Positions 11,776 through 22,609 of a stretch of 64,000 bases of DNA are shown piece after piece. The stretch is from Isoetes taiwanensis (taxonomy: Eukaryota > Streptophyta > Lycopodiopsida > Isoetales > Isoetaceae). The position numbers and the translations under genes were made by a program. The notes below the pieces were generated by a model, which worked only from the letters and a program-made list of their open reading frames with translations, did not search any database and was not told the DNA's origin. The stretch lies in NCBI GenBank assembly GCA_021234155.1, contig JAJEKV010000017.1, positions 2,090,820 to 2,154,819 of the forward strand. The letters are read 5' to 3'. Within the stretch, counting starts at the first letter, position 1, and each line of letters begins with the position of its first letter.

Positions 11776-12500
11776 CTAGTAAGTGAATGAGGGAAGGCGT
11801 GGGTGCGGGATGATGGGACCAAGCGGCACCCTTGTCTTGGCCAAGTTAACTCTCATGTCGGTGAATTGGCGTAAAGTGTCCAAAGCATCCGGTGGCGTGC
11901 ATGTCCTCCGGGGTATATCACGGCGGTCAACATCATCGGCATATATGAGTTGCGGGATTATGTGGTGCATCAACTGAGCACCTCCTCCCCCTCCCTCCCC
12001 CCTCGCCTAGCCATTCTTCTAGTTGGTCAATGTACAAGCCGAAGAAGAGCCGCCGGGATAGAGGGCAGCCACGGTGCACCCCAATGTTACTAACAACGGG
12101 CTCCCCGACAAGTGTGAGACTAATCGGAGCAAGCCTCGTAGATAGTTCGTATATAGCATTCTGCAAGTCGACGGGGGTCCCTAGCTGTCTCAATCTGTCC
12201 CACAATTTAGCCCGAGGCACTGTGTCAAAAGCCTTTGCGAAATCCACAAAGCAACAGTACAGATTCTGGAGTTGATTCCGGCTATCCTCTATGAGTGTTC
12301 GCAGAGTGAAGATATGGTCAATAGTAGAATGCCGGGGGCGGAAGCCTGCCTGCGTGAGAGCCCGCACTTCTCCATCCTCTACCCAAAGTGTCAGTCACTG
12401 CTCAAGAATCCCGGCAAGCAACTTGGCAAGGAGCTGGTTCAGCTGGGCCGCTGCTGTTGAAGTGTGGGGAGCTGCAGCACTCCTGGCAGCTCATGCTCAA
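11776..12500 (-). pseudogene. LINE reverse transcriptase
   Basis: In sense order: LTQAGFRPRHSTIDHIFTLR (finger region), then CCFVDFAKAFDTV (motif A with the first catalytic Asp), then VHRGCPLS (motif B). After a frameshift near 11980 comes LIYADDV (motif C with the catalytic Asp pair, 11943-11932), followed by VNLAKTRV. An in-frame TGA lies just upstream of the GFRP region, in a context where CGA is expected, consistent with CpG decay. These are the hallmark motifs of non-LTR reverse transcriptases. The clade is not resolved by eye; the microsatellite tail argues against a classical poly(A) L1. Confidence 0.88.
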
Positions 12501-12616
12501 GCATCCTCGTATAGACCGCCGCATGATCATAGTCCAGACACAACCGTGGTACATGGGGTGTTGGGGCAATGGGTGCTCGGGTTGCTATTCGCCAATCTAT
12601 CTGCAAGAACAAATTT

Positions 12617-13433
12617 CTGATGGTCTGAGTCTACTTCCTCGCCCCTAGCCACCGGCCCGGAACTTTAGCCAGTGATCAAGTGTAGGCATTGCTCGCCCTG
12701 CTAGCACGTAATCCACCACACCGGGTGCAGCCCCACTCCCCTCTTTGCTACAAGTGAAGCGGCCGAGGATCTACCATCGCCGATCCATTGCAAATGACCC
12801 TGTGTCAAAGATATCGCCCGCCAAATAAAGCTAATGGGCCATACCGTGTCACCGGCCGTCATCGGACGCCTTGGCCAAACCATCTCTGCAAGGGTCCATT
12901 TGCAACACATCCTCGGCTAGAGGTGCTAATTTTGGGATCTGCTCGCCTCGAAGCTGGCGATTGAAATCTCCAAGCAACATGACCTTGCCCAATTGTTCAG
13001 CATGCTGGCCAGATGTCATCATATAGATCGACATAGGGCTACCGTTATCAATCCACATCCGCGCGTGTGGTAAAAGTTGCTCGGCATGTGGGAAGTAGCA
13101 AGCCGCCACAAAGAGAGGGCTGCCATCACCGTTACGCACTCGTACCCGCGTGCTCTCCGCAGCCTCGTCACGGTTGCGGGGAGACCGATTGGGCCAAAGG
13201 CTGTCCGGTAGTAACACGAATTCCTCCATGTCCTCGTTTCCGGTGCACTCATTGAAGATGGAGTAGTCCGTATCCCCGCAAATCGTAGCCTGTGACCGGC
13301 ATGTTCCCATGTTTCCATGAGGAAGATAAGGTCCATGTCCATGGCGGCGGAATTGAGATCGCCCCCTTCTGCCATGGAAAGCCACGGCAATTCCAGGATA
13401 CCACGCTGAGGCACGATCCCTATTTAGTGGCAT
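12617..13433 (-). pseudogene. LINE endonuclease/exonuclease/phosphatase domain
   Basis: The minus frame 13433-12849 contains VAACYFPHAEQLLPH and GKVMLLGDFNRQL, the GDFN core of apurinic-endonuclease-like domains in LINEs. After a frame break, VVDYVLAGRAMPTL and then DSDHQ (12631-12617) supply the late catalytic Asp/His motif. This domain nicks the target DNA to prime reverse transcription. The breaks between GDFN and SDH and the lack of an intact N-terminal N/E motif indicate decay. It lies directly upstream (in sense) of the reverse transcriptase, as expected. Confidence 0.8.
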
Positions 13434-14640
13434 GCATCGCCACTTCAGGTCCGGTGGTAGTGGTGGTCACAGGGAGAGCGGCAGATGTGGATGCCTCGGC
13501 CGGGGGGCCCCCCGAGGGGACTCGAGGGGCCGGAGTGCTCGCAGATCCCCTGTTTGGCTGCCTGAATTCCCGCATCCTTCCCCTGACCAGCCCCACTGCC
13601 CCTCCATGTCCATGCGGGTCCCTCGACTTTGGCCGACTCACGCCGGGTCTCTTCGTCTTTGGGGTCAAGTCCCGGCAACGACTGAGCCGTGCCCTTCAAC
13701 TTCCCCGCCACGATGCGGGATGGCCACCCGCCCGCACGCTCTCAACCGCGGAAGATGACCATCCCGGGCGACGGTGGCGGGCCAATTCCATGACGACTTC
13801 GCCTTTTCAATGGTCACAAGTGCGGGAACATCATCCCGGTTCAAGATTCATTAATGCGGAGTCTGAAGTGAGATGTTCTCCCCACTCCTCCGTCGGGCCC
13901 CTCGCACTACCACATTTATTCGGCTCCTGCGTCTGTTCCCCGAGTTCCCGGCCAGGGCCGCACCGTGTTGGTTGAGGTGGGTGAGGCATAGGCTGTGGCC
14001 GGGCGCTGGGTGGTGGCGGCCCCGGCGTGTCGATGTGTCCGGCCGGTGTTGCCGGGTTGGCCCACGTAGGTTGGTGGGTTCGCGGATTGGTGTGTTCTTT
14101 CTTTGTGGTTTACGTTCTTGGTCACGGGCTCGGCTCTTTGCACGGCGTTGTCATGTCTTGCCATCTCCCCCGTGCAATGGCATAGTTGCTCATGTGCCCG
14201 CCTCGGCACGGAGGCCCGCGCCGGGCGGCGCAGCCTCGGCTCTGTAGCTCCGATCTCGTGCTAAATCCTTACTCGGCGCTTCGGTTACGCGGCTAGCTTC
14301 CAAAGCGGCGGACTCCTTATGTCTCCGCGTGGCGGCCTCCGCCACCTTCCTCGGCAGGAGGCCTGTGCTCCAGGCTCGTGCTGGCCTTAGCCTCCTCAAC
14401 CTCGGCACGGATCCAGATGTGGTTACGCAGTGTCTCTGCCTCTACCGGTTCTGTCCCCAAGTCCGGCCATACGCCAACCACGGTGTCTACCGCCCCCTCA
14501 TATCACGCAAGCTCCTACGCTGGTATTGGCTTGCAGTCAAATTGTAGCAAGTGGATGCTATCATCTCACCGTCAGCGATCCTCCAATTCTCGTGGATTCG
14601 CCGCTTTTCCGGCACCAACTGCCTGAAAGAGAAACTAAAG
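13434..14640 (-). pseudogene. LINE ORF1-like / 5' region
   Basis: Minus-strand frames (14408-14190, 14209-13916, 13711-13445) encode Arg-, Ala-, Pro- and Thr-rich strings such as LPRKVAEAATRRHKESAALE and AATTQRPATAYASPTSTN. There is no intact zinc knuckle; a QLCHCTGEMARHDN string only weakly recalls one. Its position upstream of the endonuclease fits ORF1 or an extended N-terminus. All three strands of evidence (composition, position, orientation) are indirect. Confidence 0.4.
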
Positions 14641-15350
14641 ATGGCACGATACTTATGTTAGTTATATTATTGCTTTAGTTATTACAACAACTATTTATTG
14701 TTTATGCTTATGGTTATTTTAGCTCTTGCATTTATGTAATTGGTTTGTGATTCTATGGTGCTTTCTAGACAATGCTTGAATGCTTGTCTTTCCAGCAAAT
14801 AGAAAATAAAGAGAGATCTTTCCAGTACAAGTACTCTCCTAATACATGTTTTTATATGCTACATTTGACTATTAAAAAACTATTCTATTCTCCGTGGACG
14901 TTAAAAAATTCTTTCAATCATCTATTCCACAAGCAACTATTTCAAATATGACTTTTACGCAGCTGAGATATGATATTTATATCTTCAAAACAATGTTTAT
15001 AGCTTGAAAATGCAAAAAAGGTGTTTTCCTTGTGATGTTGAATCTTAGTTTGATTTTTTGATATGGAATCTAAAATAGTAGAAATGTTGGTTAATGCCAA
15101 AAAGTTTGGAAATAGCAGCTCAACTCTACATGGGGCAAGTTGGTAGATGCCAAGACAAGTTGGATTGACAATCCTGAATGATATTGATCCACATCTTATA
15201 ACTCTTGCATGTTTCTTTACATGCAAGTACGATATTTTCATGTTTGCAAATATTAACTCGATCAATTTGTGCATTGAAATTTAATTTGTTTCTCGCAACA
15301 TACATAGCCATTTTGCCTATTAGGGTACAATGGGTTCAATGTAGCAAATA
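14641..15350. other. AT-rich intergenic
   Basis: No gene, repeat or RNA recognised. The minus frame 15274-14942 has no motif or splice support. Confidence 0.4.
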
Positions 15351-15474
15351 CAATACAATACAATACAATACAATACAATACAATACAATACAATACAATA
15401 CAATACAATACAATACAATACAATACAATACAATACAATACAATACAATACAATACAATACAATACAATACAAT
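15351..15474. repeat. (CAATA)n microsatellite, ~25 perfect units
   Basis: An uninterrupted run of CAATA for about 124 bp. It is preceded by GTACAATGGGTTCAATG and followed by CAATGGGTTCGGATCC, so the array appears to have grown from a duplicated CAATGGGTTC sequence. Open frames run through it on both strands only because the unit has no stop in those frames. Confidence 0.97.
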
Positions 15475-16775
15475 GGGTTCGGATCCCATCATTGATAACT
15501 CAATGTTCAATTATACATACATATTTCTTGCTACCTTTATATTTGATTACATTGGATATTCTCCTTTGAACTAAACCATGTTTCGCAAATGCAATATGTA
15601 CTTAGAAATGTTGGCAATGGTGCTTTATCCTCTTCTAGTTGTTATTTTTTTCCTTGTTTTTTTACCCGTGGAATGTATGCCAAGGCCCCGAAGGGACAAT
15701 TTTTTTTCACAAACCACTACCCTTACACGACATTAAATCCCCTGAAATCCGCCTTTTTTTGCGTGCATATTTACACGAGGGGTGAGGTAGGACAACAAGA
15801 TCCTTCTTCCTCCCCCTTCTCAATTATACAATACATGTATTTCAAATTAATACCATTAAGTACGTTTATTTAAATCTTATAGTATATCATTAATCTCATT
15901 GTATAGTATACATCCACAAACGTAAATTGCTATCTAAAGGTCCAAATTAAGGCACAACCTATGAATATGCCTATTTAACAGCTCTTGATGCCCAAAGACA
16001 CCCCTTCTGGAACTATGCAACCATACAACCATATCACATTATGATCTATTTCTGCATTTATGATTTGTTTGTATGCTTCAAAAAGCCCAAGAACTCAATA
16101 CTTTCCCTACATATAAGATTCAATACTTTATTTAAAAGAGGAATTACTACATATGGGAGGGTGGTCATGAATAGTGGACATGGTCCAATTGTGGATCATA
16201 ACAAAATGGATCAAGTTCTAAATAGTGGATCTATCAACCCATAATTATTATATCAATCTAAACCATTGGATGAAAAAAAGTGGATTTTATCTTAACCATT
16301 AAACCTTGGTCCACAATTAGGGCTTTTAATGATTCTTTCTATTGTTAAATGTAGTTCAAAGGGAGATTTTATGGACAATATGTATCCAAATTTTTCTCAC
16401 ACCAGAATCTTCTTAGCTATGGCTCTTAAATGGTCCGCTTATTATTTAGGCATTATAAGAGGTTAGATAAGAGGTTATTGGTAGTCCAGCTCTATTAAGA
16501 GCTCTCTTATGAAGTCAAATTTAACTTTCTTTGTAATGAATTAACACTTGGTTTTTTAGCAAGTATTTAAACTACTAGGTTAATAGACATCAAATGTGTT
16601 GTGAAAATTCAAAGTTGTACCTTACAATGGACTTGGACATGCTAGATTCACATGAATAGTAGGTGCAACACAATATGGTACTTGGGTCGTTATAATGTTT
16701 GGTGGCATAATTTTAGCCTCGCATGTCACTTACACCAATAAGAAGGCATACTTGTTTGGGCCAATGGATTCCCTG
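15475..16775. other. AT-rich intergenic
   Basis: No gene recognised. Short phrases such as AACCATTGGATGAAAAAAAG and the neighbouring ATAGTGGA repeats (16168-16230) look like common plant repeat debris, but I cannot assign a family. Confidence 0.4.
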
Positions 16776-16891
16776 CCACCACTTGAACCAGTACAAAATT
16801 GTTGCTACCACCAATTGAACCAGTACAAAATTGTTGATAAAAACTAACATGTTGAACCAATAAAAAATCGTTGATAAAATCTAACATGTTG
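16776..16891. repeat. Three-copy imperfect tandem repeat
   Basis: TTGAACCAGTACAAAATTGT occurs at about 16783 and 16814, and a diverged third copy (TTGAACCAATAAAAAATCGT) at about 16853. The last two copies share GATAAAANCTAACATGTTG after it. Noncoding. Confidence 0.7.
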
Positions 16892-17182
16892 TATTCTCCG
16901 ACTATGATACTGTTAGTATAAGTTGTTCGGTCTAGCTTCCCATGCTTGCTTTGGTGGGCTGCTTCCAGCACGTCAGTCGCATCATCCACTAAAGTTGTCC
17001 CAAACATCTTACCCAATAACAATATCAATATGACATCATATAACTTTGGTTGCATTTATGATCTAGTTATTTATATTTCAGAATACGCAAGGACTCTAGT
17101 TAAAGCCCTAAGATTTGAACACTGTTGTAAAAAAAGAACGACGATTTAGTAGTTTAATTAGGATCCATGTTCCATGGATTAT

Positions 17183-17199
17183 AAAAAATTCTTGTAGTG
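17183..17199. mobile_element. Possible CACTA-type transposon terminus
   Basis: AAAAAATTCTTGTAGTG is the reverse complement of the CACTACAAGAA terminus characteristic of plant CACTA (En/Spm) elements, so an element would end at 17199. No matching CACTACAAG start was found within the window to the left, so this may be a solitary end. The surrounding 16892-17400 stretch holds no gene. Confidence 0.45.
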
Positions 17200-17399
17200 C
17201 ACATTGAAGATAAAAAGTGCACGTCAAGGAAAGTGGACTCACGTTCTTGATTATTGACCAATTAATGGCGCCATGTACGACCATTCAAATCAAGAATGAT
17301 AAATGGGTAATCATTCTCCTGATCACCCGTTATAGCCCGCTTCACACCTAACTCAAGATCGCTGGCTCAAGCATGATCCGTCGCACTCCAAGCCCAAGC

Positions 17400-17749
17400 A
17401 TGATCCGTCGAAACCATAGCTCGATTTAAGCATCCGAAGCATGTGCATCATCCGCCAAAACCGTAACTCAAAGCGAAGCCCTAAAACTCTATTTTTTACC
17501 ATAAATCTTCGTTTTGGCCTTAATCTCTCTCTTCTTACACCTGAAATTACTTCAATCACTCGTTTGGCCAAGTCTCTCGTTCTTACATCCGAAATCGCCA
17601 AGTCGCTTTGTTCTTGGCTTTCCTTGACGTCGTGGAGCAAAGAACAAGTCGATTCTTGCTCGAATCGGCAAAGATCCGCAAGGCTTACTCCCTCGCGCCT
17701 ACCCGGGCCGCCGCCAAAGAGCCATTCCAGAAAGCAAGAATCAGCTCTT
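17400..17749. other. Flank upstream of the tandem array
   Basis: Serine/arginine-like frames on both strands (17441-17875 plus, 17808-17353 minus) lack motifs. A GCATGATCCGTCG phrase occurs twice (about 17371 and 17398). It is not shared with the other copies of the array, so the array border is placed at about 17750. Confidence 0.4.
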
Positions 17750-19540
17750 TTGTTGTTGTTCCACATAACATGTCGCAACCGAAGACAAAATGTCACACAT
17801 CCGTACATAAATAAAAGTTATACAGCCCCAGGCTGTGGATTTAGAACAAAAATTTTCACGTCCGACGAGGATTGAAACCGGTAAAGACAAAATAATGCTG
17901 GCGAATGAAATTCGATGAAATTTGTGAACATGAGCTTTGGCCGAGAAAGAAGATCGAAGAAAAGCTTCGTCGAAATTAAGGCAAGAGCAATTAATCCGGA
18001 ATGGGCATGGATGATCGTCCTGATAGAAGCTTTTTCATTGCCGAGGGCGGCAAAGAATGACCTAGACAAAGCAGTGCTTAATTGCGGAATTGAAGTTAGA
18101 AATGCATTAAAGCATATGAGAACGCAGCCGCAGAGCTCAAAATGTACCATTGCTAGAGCTGCCATGTTCTTCCTTCACACGCCTTTTCTCACAGCAGAGG
18201 CCACACGATAATGCCCAAAAACTTAACTTAACCCAACCCAAATAGCCGAGAGTGCATTCTTCAAGATGCGCACAAAGATTGCAATCGTCGCATCTTTGTT
18301 ATGATATGCCATCCAATTGCGTAAAAATGTGAAGTGAATAGATTGATTTGAAGAACGGCAAGTTGATGGCGTAATTTATAGAAACGTAAAAAAAGAGTCC
18401 GCCACGCATTTGCTTTTAGTTTGAAATGGCTTTGCCAATGTGGTTGCGCCCTGCTTTTTACGTGATATGTGAATGCCCCTCGCCTTTGATTCTCGGGCGA
18501 GAAGGTCAGGCCGACGCCACGACACCCACCGACTTTACGTGGATTTGTTGATCAAGTGGCCTCATCCATTTGCCTCAGGCTCTTCTCAAACGCCATCACC
18601 CAATCTCCTCCTCATTTTCATTAAGCTATGAAAAGCATTTTTGGGTTTCGAAAGCACTATTTTGTCTTATACATACAAGAAACTATTTTGGCGACGTGAA
18701 TCGCGACTCACTTCTCAATTCCCACGCCCAATAGAATCGTTTTTTCGACTATATCTGGAATGTAAACTCTCATAATAGCATGCCTTATCGGCGCTCCTAA
18801 CTCTCATAATAGCATGCCTTATCGGCATTCCGGATTCCACATTGGCGTTCTTGCTCCACGCTGCTGCGTTCCAGTGTCGTTCATGTCTTGCCCTACCAGA
18901 ACATGTTTGCCCTACCAGAACAAAAGACCAAAGAAAGAACGCATAGCCATTCTTTTCGACGGCCGAGATACATCTTGCAAATGTGTCATTAAAACAACAA
19001 TTTAAATGGCGGCGCAGAAAAAATAGCTGGGACAAAAACAAAAATGAAAAATGCAGGGGTGAGATAACTTTTGCTTGAGTAAAATCAGATTGAAAGCATT
19101 TTTCGAGCCACTAAGCTTGGACCCCTATCACACTAATTAGTTCTTGCTGCCCTAATTGTAGAAATATATGATTGGATTGGAGATGTTATGCTTTTTGTGG
19201 ACATTTTCCCATTCGATAAACTGCTATTTCCATTGATATGGGCACTATAAAAGCAATTCTCAAATATCCAACAAACAACCCTAGGCAATGACAAAATGAC
19301 AAGAATTGCATATCTATGCGTATTAGACATCCATTGGCTATAATATCCATAAGCTATTGAATGTTTAATATCCATGTCATTATGCAACACAATATGCATC
19401 TCAAAAAATTCTATGATGGTGCAAGTGTATAGTGAATGGGTATAGGACTCAAAGGGTGGCATATGTGTTAAGCATGTATGCATGACCCCAACGTGCGTAA
19501 GTTTATTTTATTCGAGGTTTTTCTTTTTCGTTTTTTTTTC
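17750..19540. repeat. Array unit 1 (with leader)
   Basis: Leader block 17750-18222 (CACATAACATGTCGCAA to the CAGAGGCCACACGATAATGC region), then the common blocks and the full ~450-bp terminal block (19055-19525). It lacks the ~185-bp segment that units 2 and 4 carry before the terminal block. The open frame 17915-18211 is not preserved in unit 4. Confidence 0.85.
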
Positions 19541-21680
19541 TTAACCCGACCCAAATAGCCGAGAGTGCATTCTTCAAGATGTGCACAAAGATTCGTGATC
19601 CGGCATGCACCGCCGCATCATCAAAAATGCTCGCCATCCAATTGCGCGAAAAAGTCAATGGATTGATTTGAAGAACCAAAAGTGATGGCGGAATTTATAG
19701 AAATGTAAAAAAAGAGAGTCCGCCATAGACATTGCTTTTAGTTTGAAATGGCTTTTTGAATGTGGTCGCGCCTCAAACGCGTGATCGTGAATCCCCTCGC
19801 CTTGGATTCCGGGCGAGGAAGGCTGGCCCGACGCAAGACCGCGACTTTTACGCTCAAGTGGCCTCATCCATTTGCCTCGTGCTCTTCCCAAAGCGCCATC
19901 ACCCAATCTCCTCCTCATTTTCATTAAGCTATGAAAAGCATTTTTAGCTTCGAAAGCACTATTTTGTCTTATACATACAAGAAACTATTTTGGCGATGGA
20001 ACCACTCGCTTTCAATTTTCGTCCACTAGAATCAGCCGCACTATATCTGCTGTATTTGTAAACTCTCATAATAGCATGCCTTATCTCGGCGGATTCTACA
20101 TCGACGTTTTGCTCCATGCCGCCGCATTCCTAAGAACGTCCGCTTCATGTCTTGCCCTACCGTAAATGTCTTGCCCTACTAGAACAAAAAAGACCAAAGA
20201 AAGAACGCATAGCCATTCATTTTTTCGGACGAGATACATCTTGCAAATGTGTCATTAAAACAACAATTTAGATGGTGCGCTAAAAAAATAGTCGGACAAA
20301 AACAAAATGAAAAATGCAAGATCAAAGGATATATGTTTATAACCCCATAAAAAATATTTAGCCCCTAACAAATACACCATGCTTCTAAAATACCGCAAAA
20401 ATATCCAGCTTATCCTTAAAAATTTAGGATGAGATAAAGGAATCTTGGCAAAATTCCGCTAATTTTCCAAAAACAAAAAAAGAATATAGGCTAAAAAGAA
20501 AGGGTGAGATAACTTTTTTGCTTGAGTAAAATCAGATTGAAAGCATTTTTCGAGCCACTAAGCTTGGACCCCTATCACACTAGTTAGTTCTTGCTGCCCC
20601 TATTGTAGAAATATATGATTGATTGGAGATATGTTATGCTTTTTGTAGATATTTTCCCATTCGATAAAATGCTATTTCCATTGATATGGGCACTATAAAA
20701 GCAATTCTCAAATACCCAACAAAACAACCCTAGGCAATGACAAAATGACAAGAATTGCATATCTATGCATATTAGACATCCATAGGCTATAATATCCATA
20801 AGCTATTGAATGCATCGATCCGGTGACATCGGATCGGGTATTCTAGAAGGGGATTGAAGCATGCATGTCTTGCATGCATGCATGCGACGATGCCCTCTTT
20901 GGTTAGGGTTTCGCTATTTTAGGCGCTGTTCTCGCATCAACGCCTTCATCGGCGCTTTCCTCTTCTCGCCAGCATCTTATTCTCTTTGAACCCACCTCCC
21001 CTTTTTTGTTTATTGTATTGTGCACAATTTTCTTATCGTAGTTTTTCTTTCCACCAAAAGATGCTTTTTTCCACCCCGGATGATGCTATCCTCCTCGTAT
21101 GTTTGTGTTGTCTCGCTTTGTTGTGTTGGTGATGTGTGTACAAAGTTGGCGAAAGTGGCATCTATTTCGACTTCCTCCATGCGGGGTTTTTGGGAGCCGA
21201 TTTCTATGCCTTTTACGCTTTGTCCAAGCCCCCTTTGCCGAAGGCTTATCACTAGGGTTTTTCCTCGAAAACCCGAAAGGGCGGGGTTTTTTAATCCCGG
21301 CGATAAGCTTTCGGCAGGTACATCAGCCACTCATCTATTAGCATTGTATTTTTTGGGGTCCAAATGATATAATTGGATTTTCCCTTTATTTTTCGTGGGT
21401 AGTTCGCATGTGTGCGGCTACCCACTGTCCACCATTGTAGAAAATTTGCTGAGATGAATGAGAAGCCTATCTACGGTTTGTTGGTTTCATGCGAGCCCCA
21501 TTCTAGAATGTTGAATATCCATGTCATTATGCAACACAATATGCATCTCAAAAAATTCTATGATGGTGCAAGTGTATAGTGAATGGGGATAGGACTCAAA
21601 GGGTGGCATCTATGTTAAGCATATACGCATGACCCCGTGCGTAAGTTTATTTTATTCGAGGTTTTTTTTTTGTTTTTTTC
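19541..21680. repeat. Array unit 2 (interrupted)
   Basis: Common blocks 19541-20310, a ~185-bp extra segment (to about 20500) shared with unit 4, then the terminal block, which is split by the insertion at 20813-21505 and resumes at 21511 with TTGAATATCCATGTC. There is no leader. Confidence 0.88.
20813..21505. mobile_element. ~693-bp insertion in array unit 2, flanked by GAATG
   Basis: Unit 4 reads CTATTGAATGTTGAATATCC without interruption (24587). Here the same site is split, with GAATG present on both sides (20808-20812 and 21506-21510), a 5-bp target duplication. Near its ends lie TATTCTAGAAGGGG (about 20840) and CCCCATTCTAGAA (about 21496), imperfect inverted repeats, the left one set in by ~26 bp. 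Inside, 21251-21300 matches the LINE 3' region of 10634-10690 in opposite orientation. A GCATGCATG-rich palindromic patch sits at 20861-20885. There is no coding capacity. It could be a SINE-like element borrowing a LINE tail or a small DNA transposon; I cannot decide. Confidence 0.75.
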
Positions 21681-22460
21681 TTAACCCGACCCAAATAACC
21701 GGGAGTGCATTCTTCAAGATGCGGGATTCGTGATCCAAAGATGCAATCGTCGTTCGCAAGTATGATCTGCCATCCAATTGCAGAAAAATGTGAAGCTGAA
21801 TGGATTATTTGAAGAACGGCAAGTTGATGGGGGAATTTATAGAAACGTAAAAAGAGAGTCCGCCACGCATATTGCTTTTAGTTTGAAATGGCTTTGTCAA
21901 TGTGGTTGCGCCTGCTTTTACATATACGTGAATGCCCTCTCGCCTTTGATTCCGGGACAGGAAGGTCGGAATGCCGACGCCACACCGACACCGCTTTTAC
22001 GCGGATTTGTTGATCAAGTGGCCTCATCCATTTGGAAGCCGCCATCACCCAATCTTCCCCTTTTTCATTCGCTATGAAAAAGCATTTTCGGTTTTTTGAA
22101 AGCACTATTTTTGTCTTATACATACAAGAAACTATTTTGGCGACTTGAACCGCGACTTCGCTTCAAATTCTTCAAGTCCACTGAATCAGCGACTATATCC
22201 GCTGTAATGTAAACTTTCATAATAGCATGCCTTATCGGTATTCCGGATTCCACATCGGCGAATGCTCCATGCCGCCGCTGCTATGCATGTCGCTCATGTC
22301 TTGCCCTACCGTAACAAAAGACCAAAAGAAAGAACGATAGCCATTCTTTTCGCGACGTTGAATACATCTTGCAAATGTGTCATTAAAACAACAATTTAGA
22401 TGGCGGGCGCTGAAAAATAGTTGGGACAAAACAAAAATGAAAAATGCAGAGGGGTGACGC
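21681..22460. repeat. Array unit 3 (truncated)
   Basis: Common blocks only; it stops after the CATTAAAACAACAATTTAGA block and lacks both the extra segment and the terminal block. From 22461 to ~22610 the sequence differs from the other units (GATGGCGGCGGTGGCAGGC) and leads into the leader of unit 4. Confidence 0.85.
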
Positions 22461-22609
22461 GATGAGGCGCCATTTGATGGCGGCGGTGGCAGGCTTGGTG
22501 AATCCTTCATAACTTCTCGCAGATCCGACCGCTTTCAGCAATTTTAGTTCGCTTGAAAGCTCTTTTTCGTTGTTCCTTCTTCTTGCATATATTTTTCTTT
22601 TGGTTCCAT

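Larger units (their letters stand above)
10567..14640 (-). mobile_element. Non-LTR retrotransposon (LINE), degenerate
   Basis: A block of GC-rich sequence in AT-rich surroundings, transcribed right to left. In sense order it holds a proline/arginine/alanine-rich ORF1-like region (~14640-13440), an apurinic-type endonuclease (13433-12617), a reverse transcriptase (~12500-11776), a C-terminal segment (11626-11363), a ~800-bp 3' region and the (TATTC)n tail. The 3' region includes a motif (minus strand of 10634-10690, GGTTTTTCCCGAAAACCCTT...GGGTTTTTAATCCGG) that recurs in plus orientation at 21251-21300. Frameshifts and stops occur in both enzyme domains, so the copy is dead. No target-site duplication could be identified; the right border near 14640 is set by base composition only. 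Confidence 0.85.

Noticed and set aside
13292-13975. 227-residue plus-strand open frame in the GC-rich block
   Set aside because: It overlaps the LINE endonuclease/ORF1 region antisense; high GC suppresses stops. No motif supports it.
15205-15510. Open frames on both strands with repeated NTIQY / CIVLY motifs
   Set aside because: They are translations of the (CAATA)n microsatellite, open only because the pentamer has no stop in those frames.
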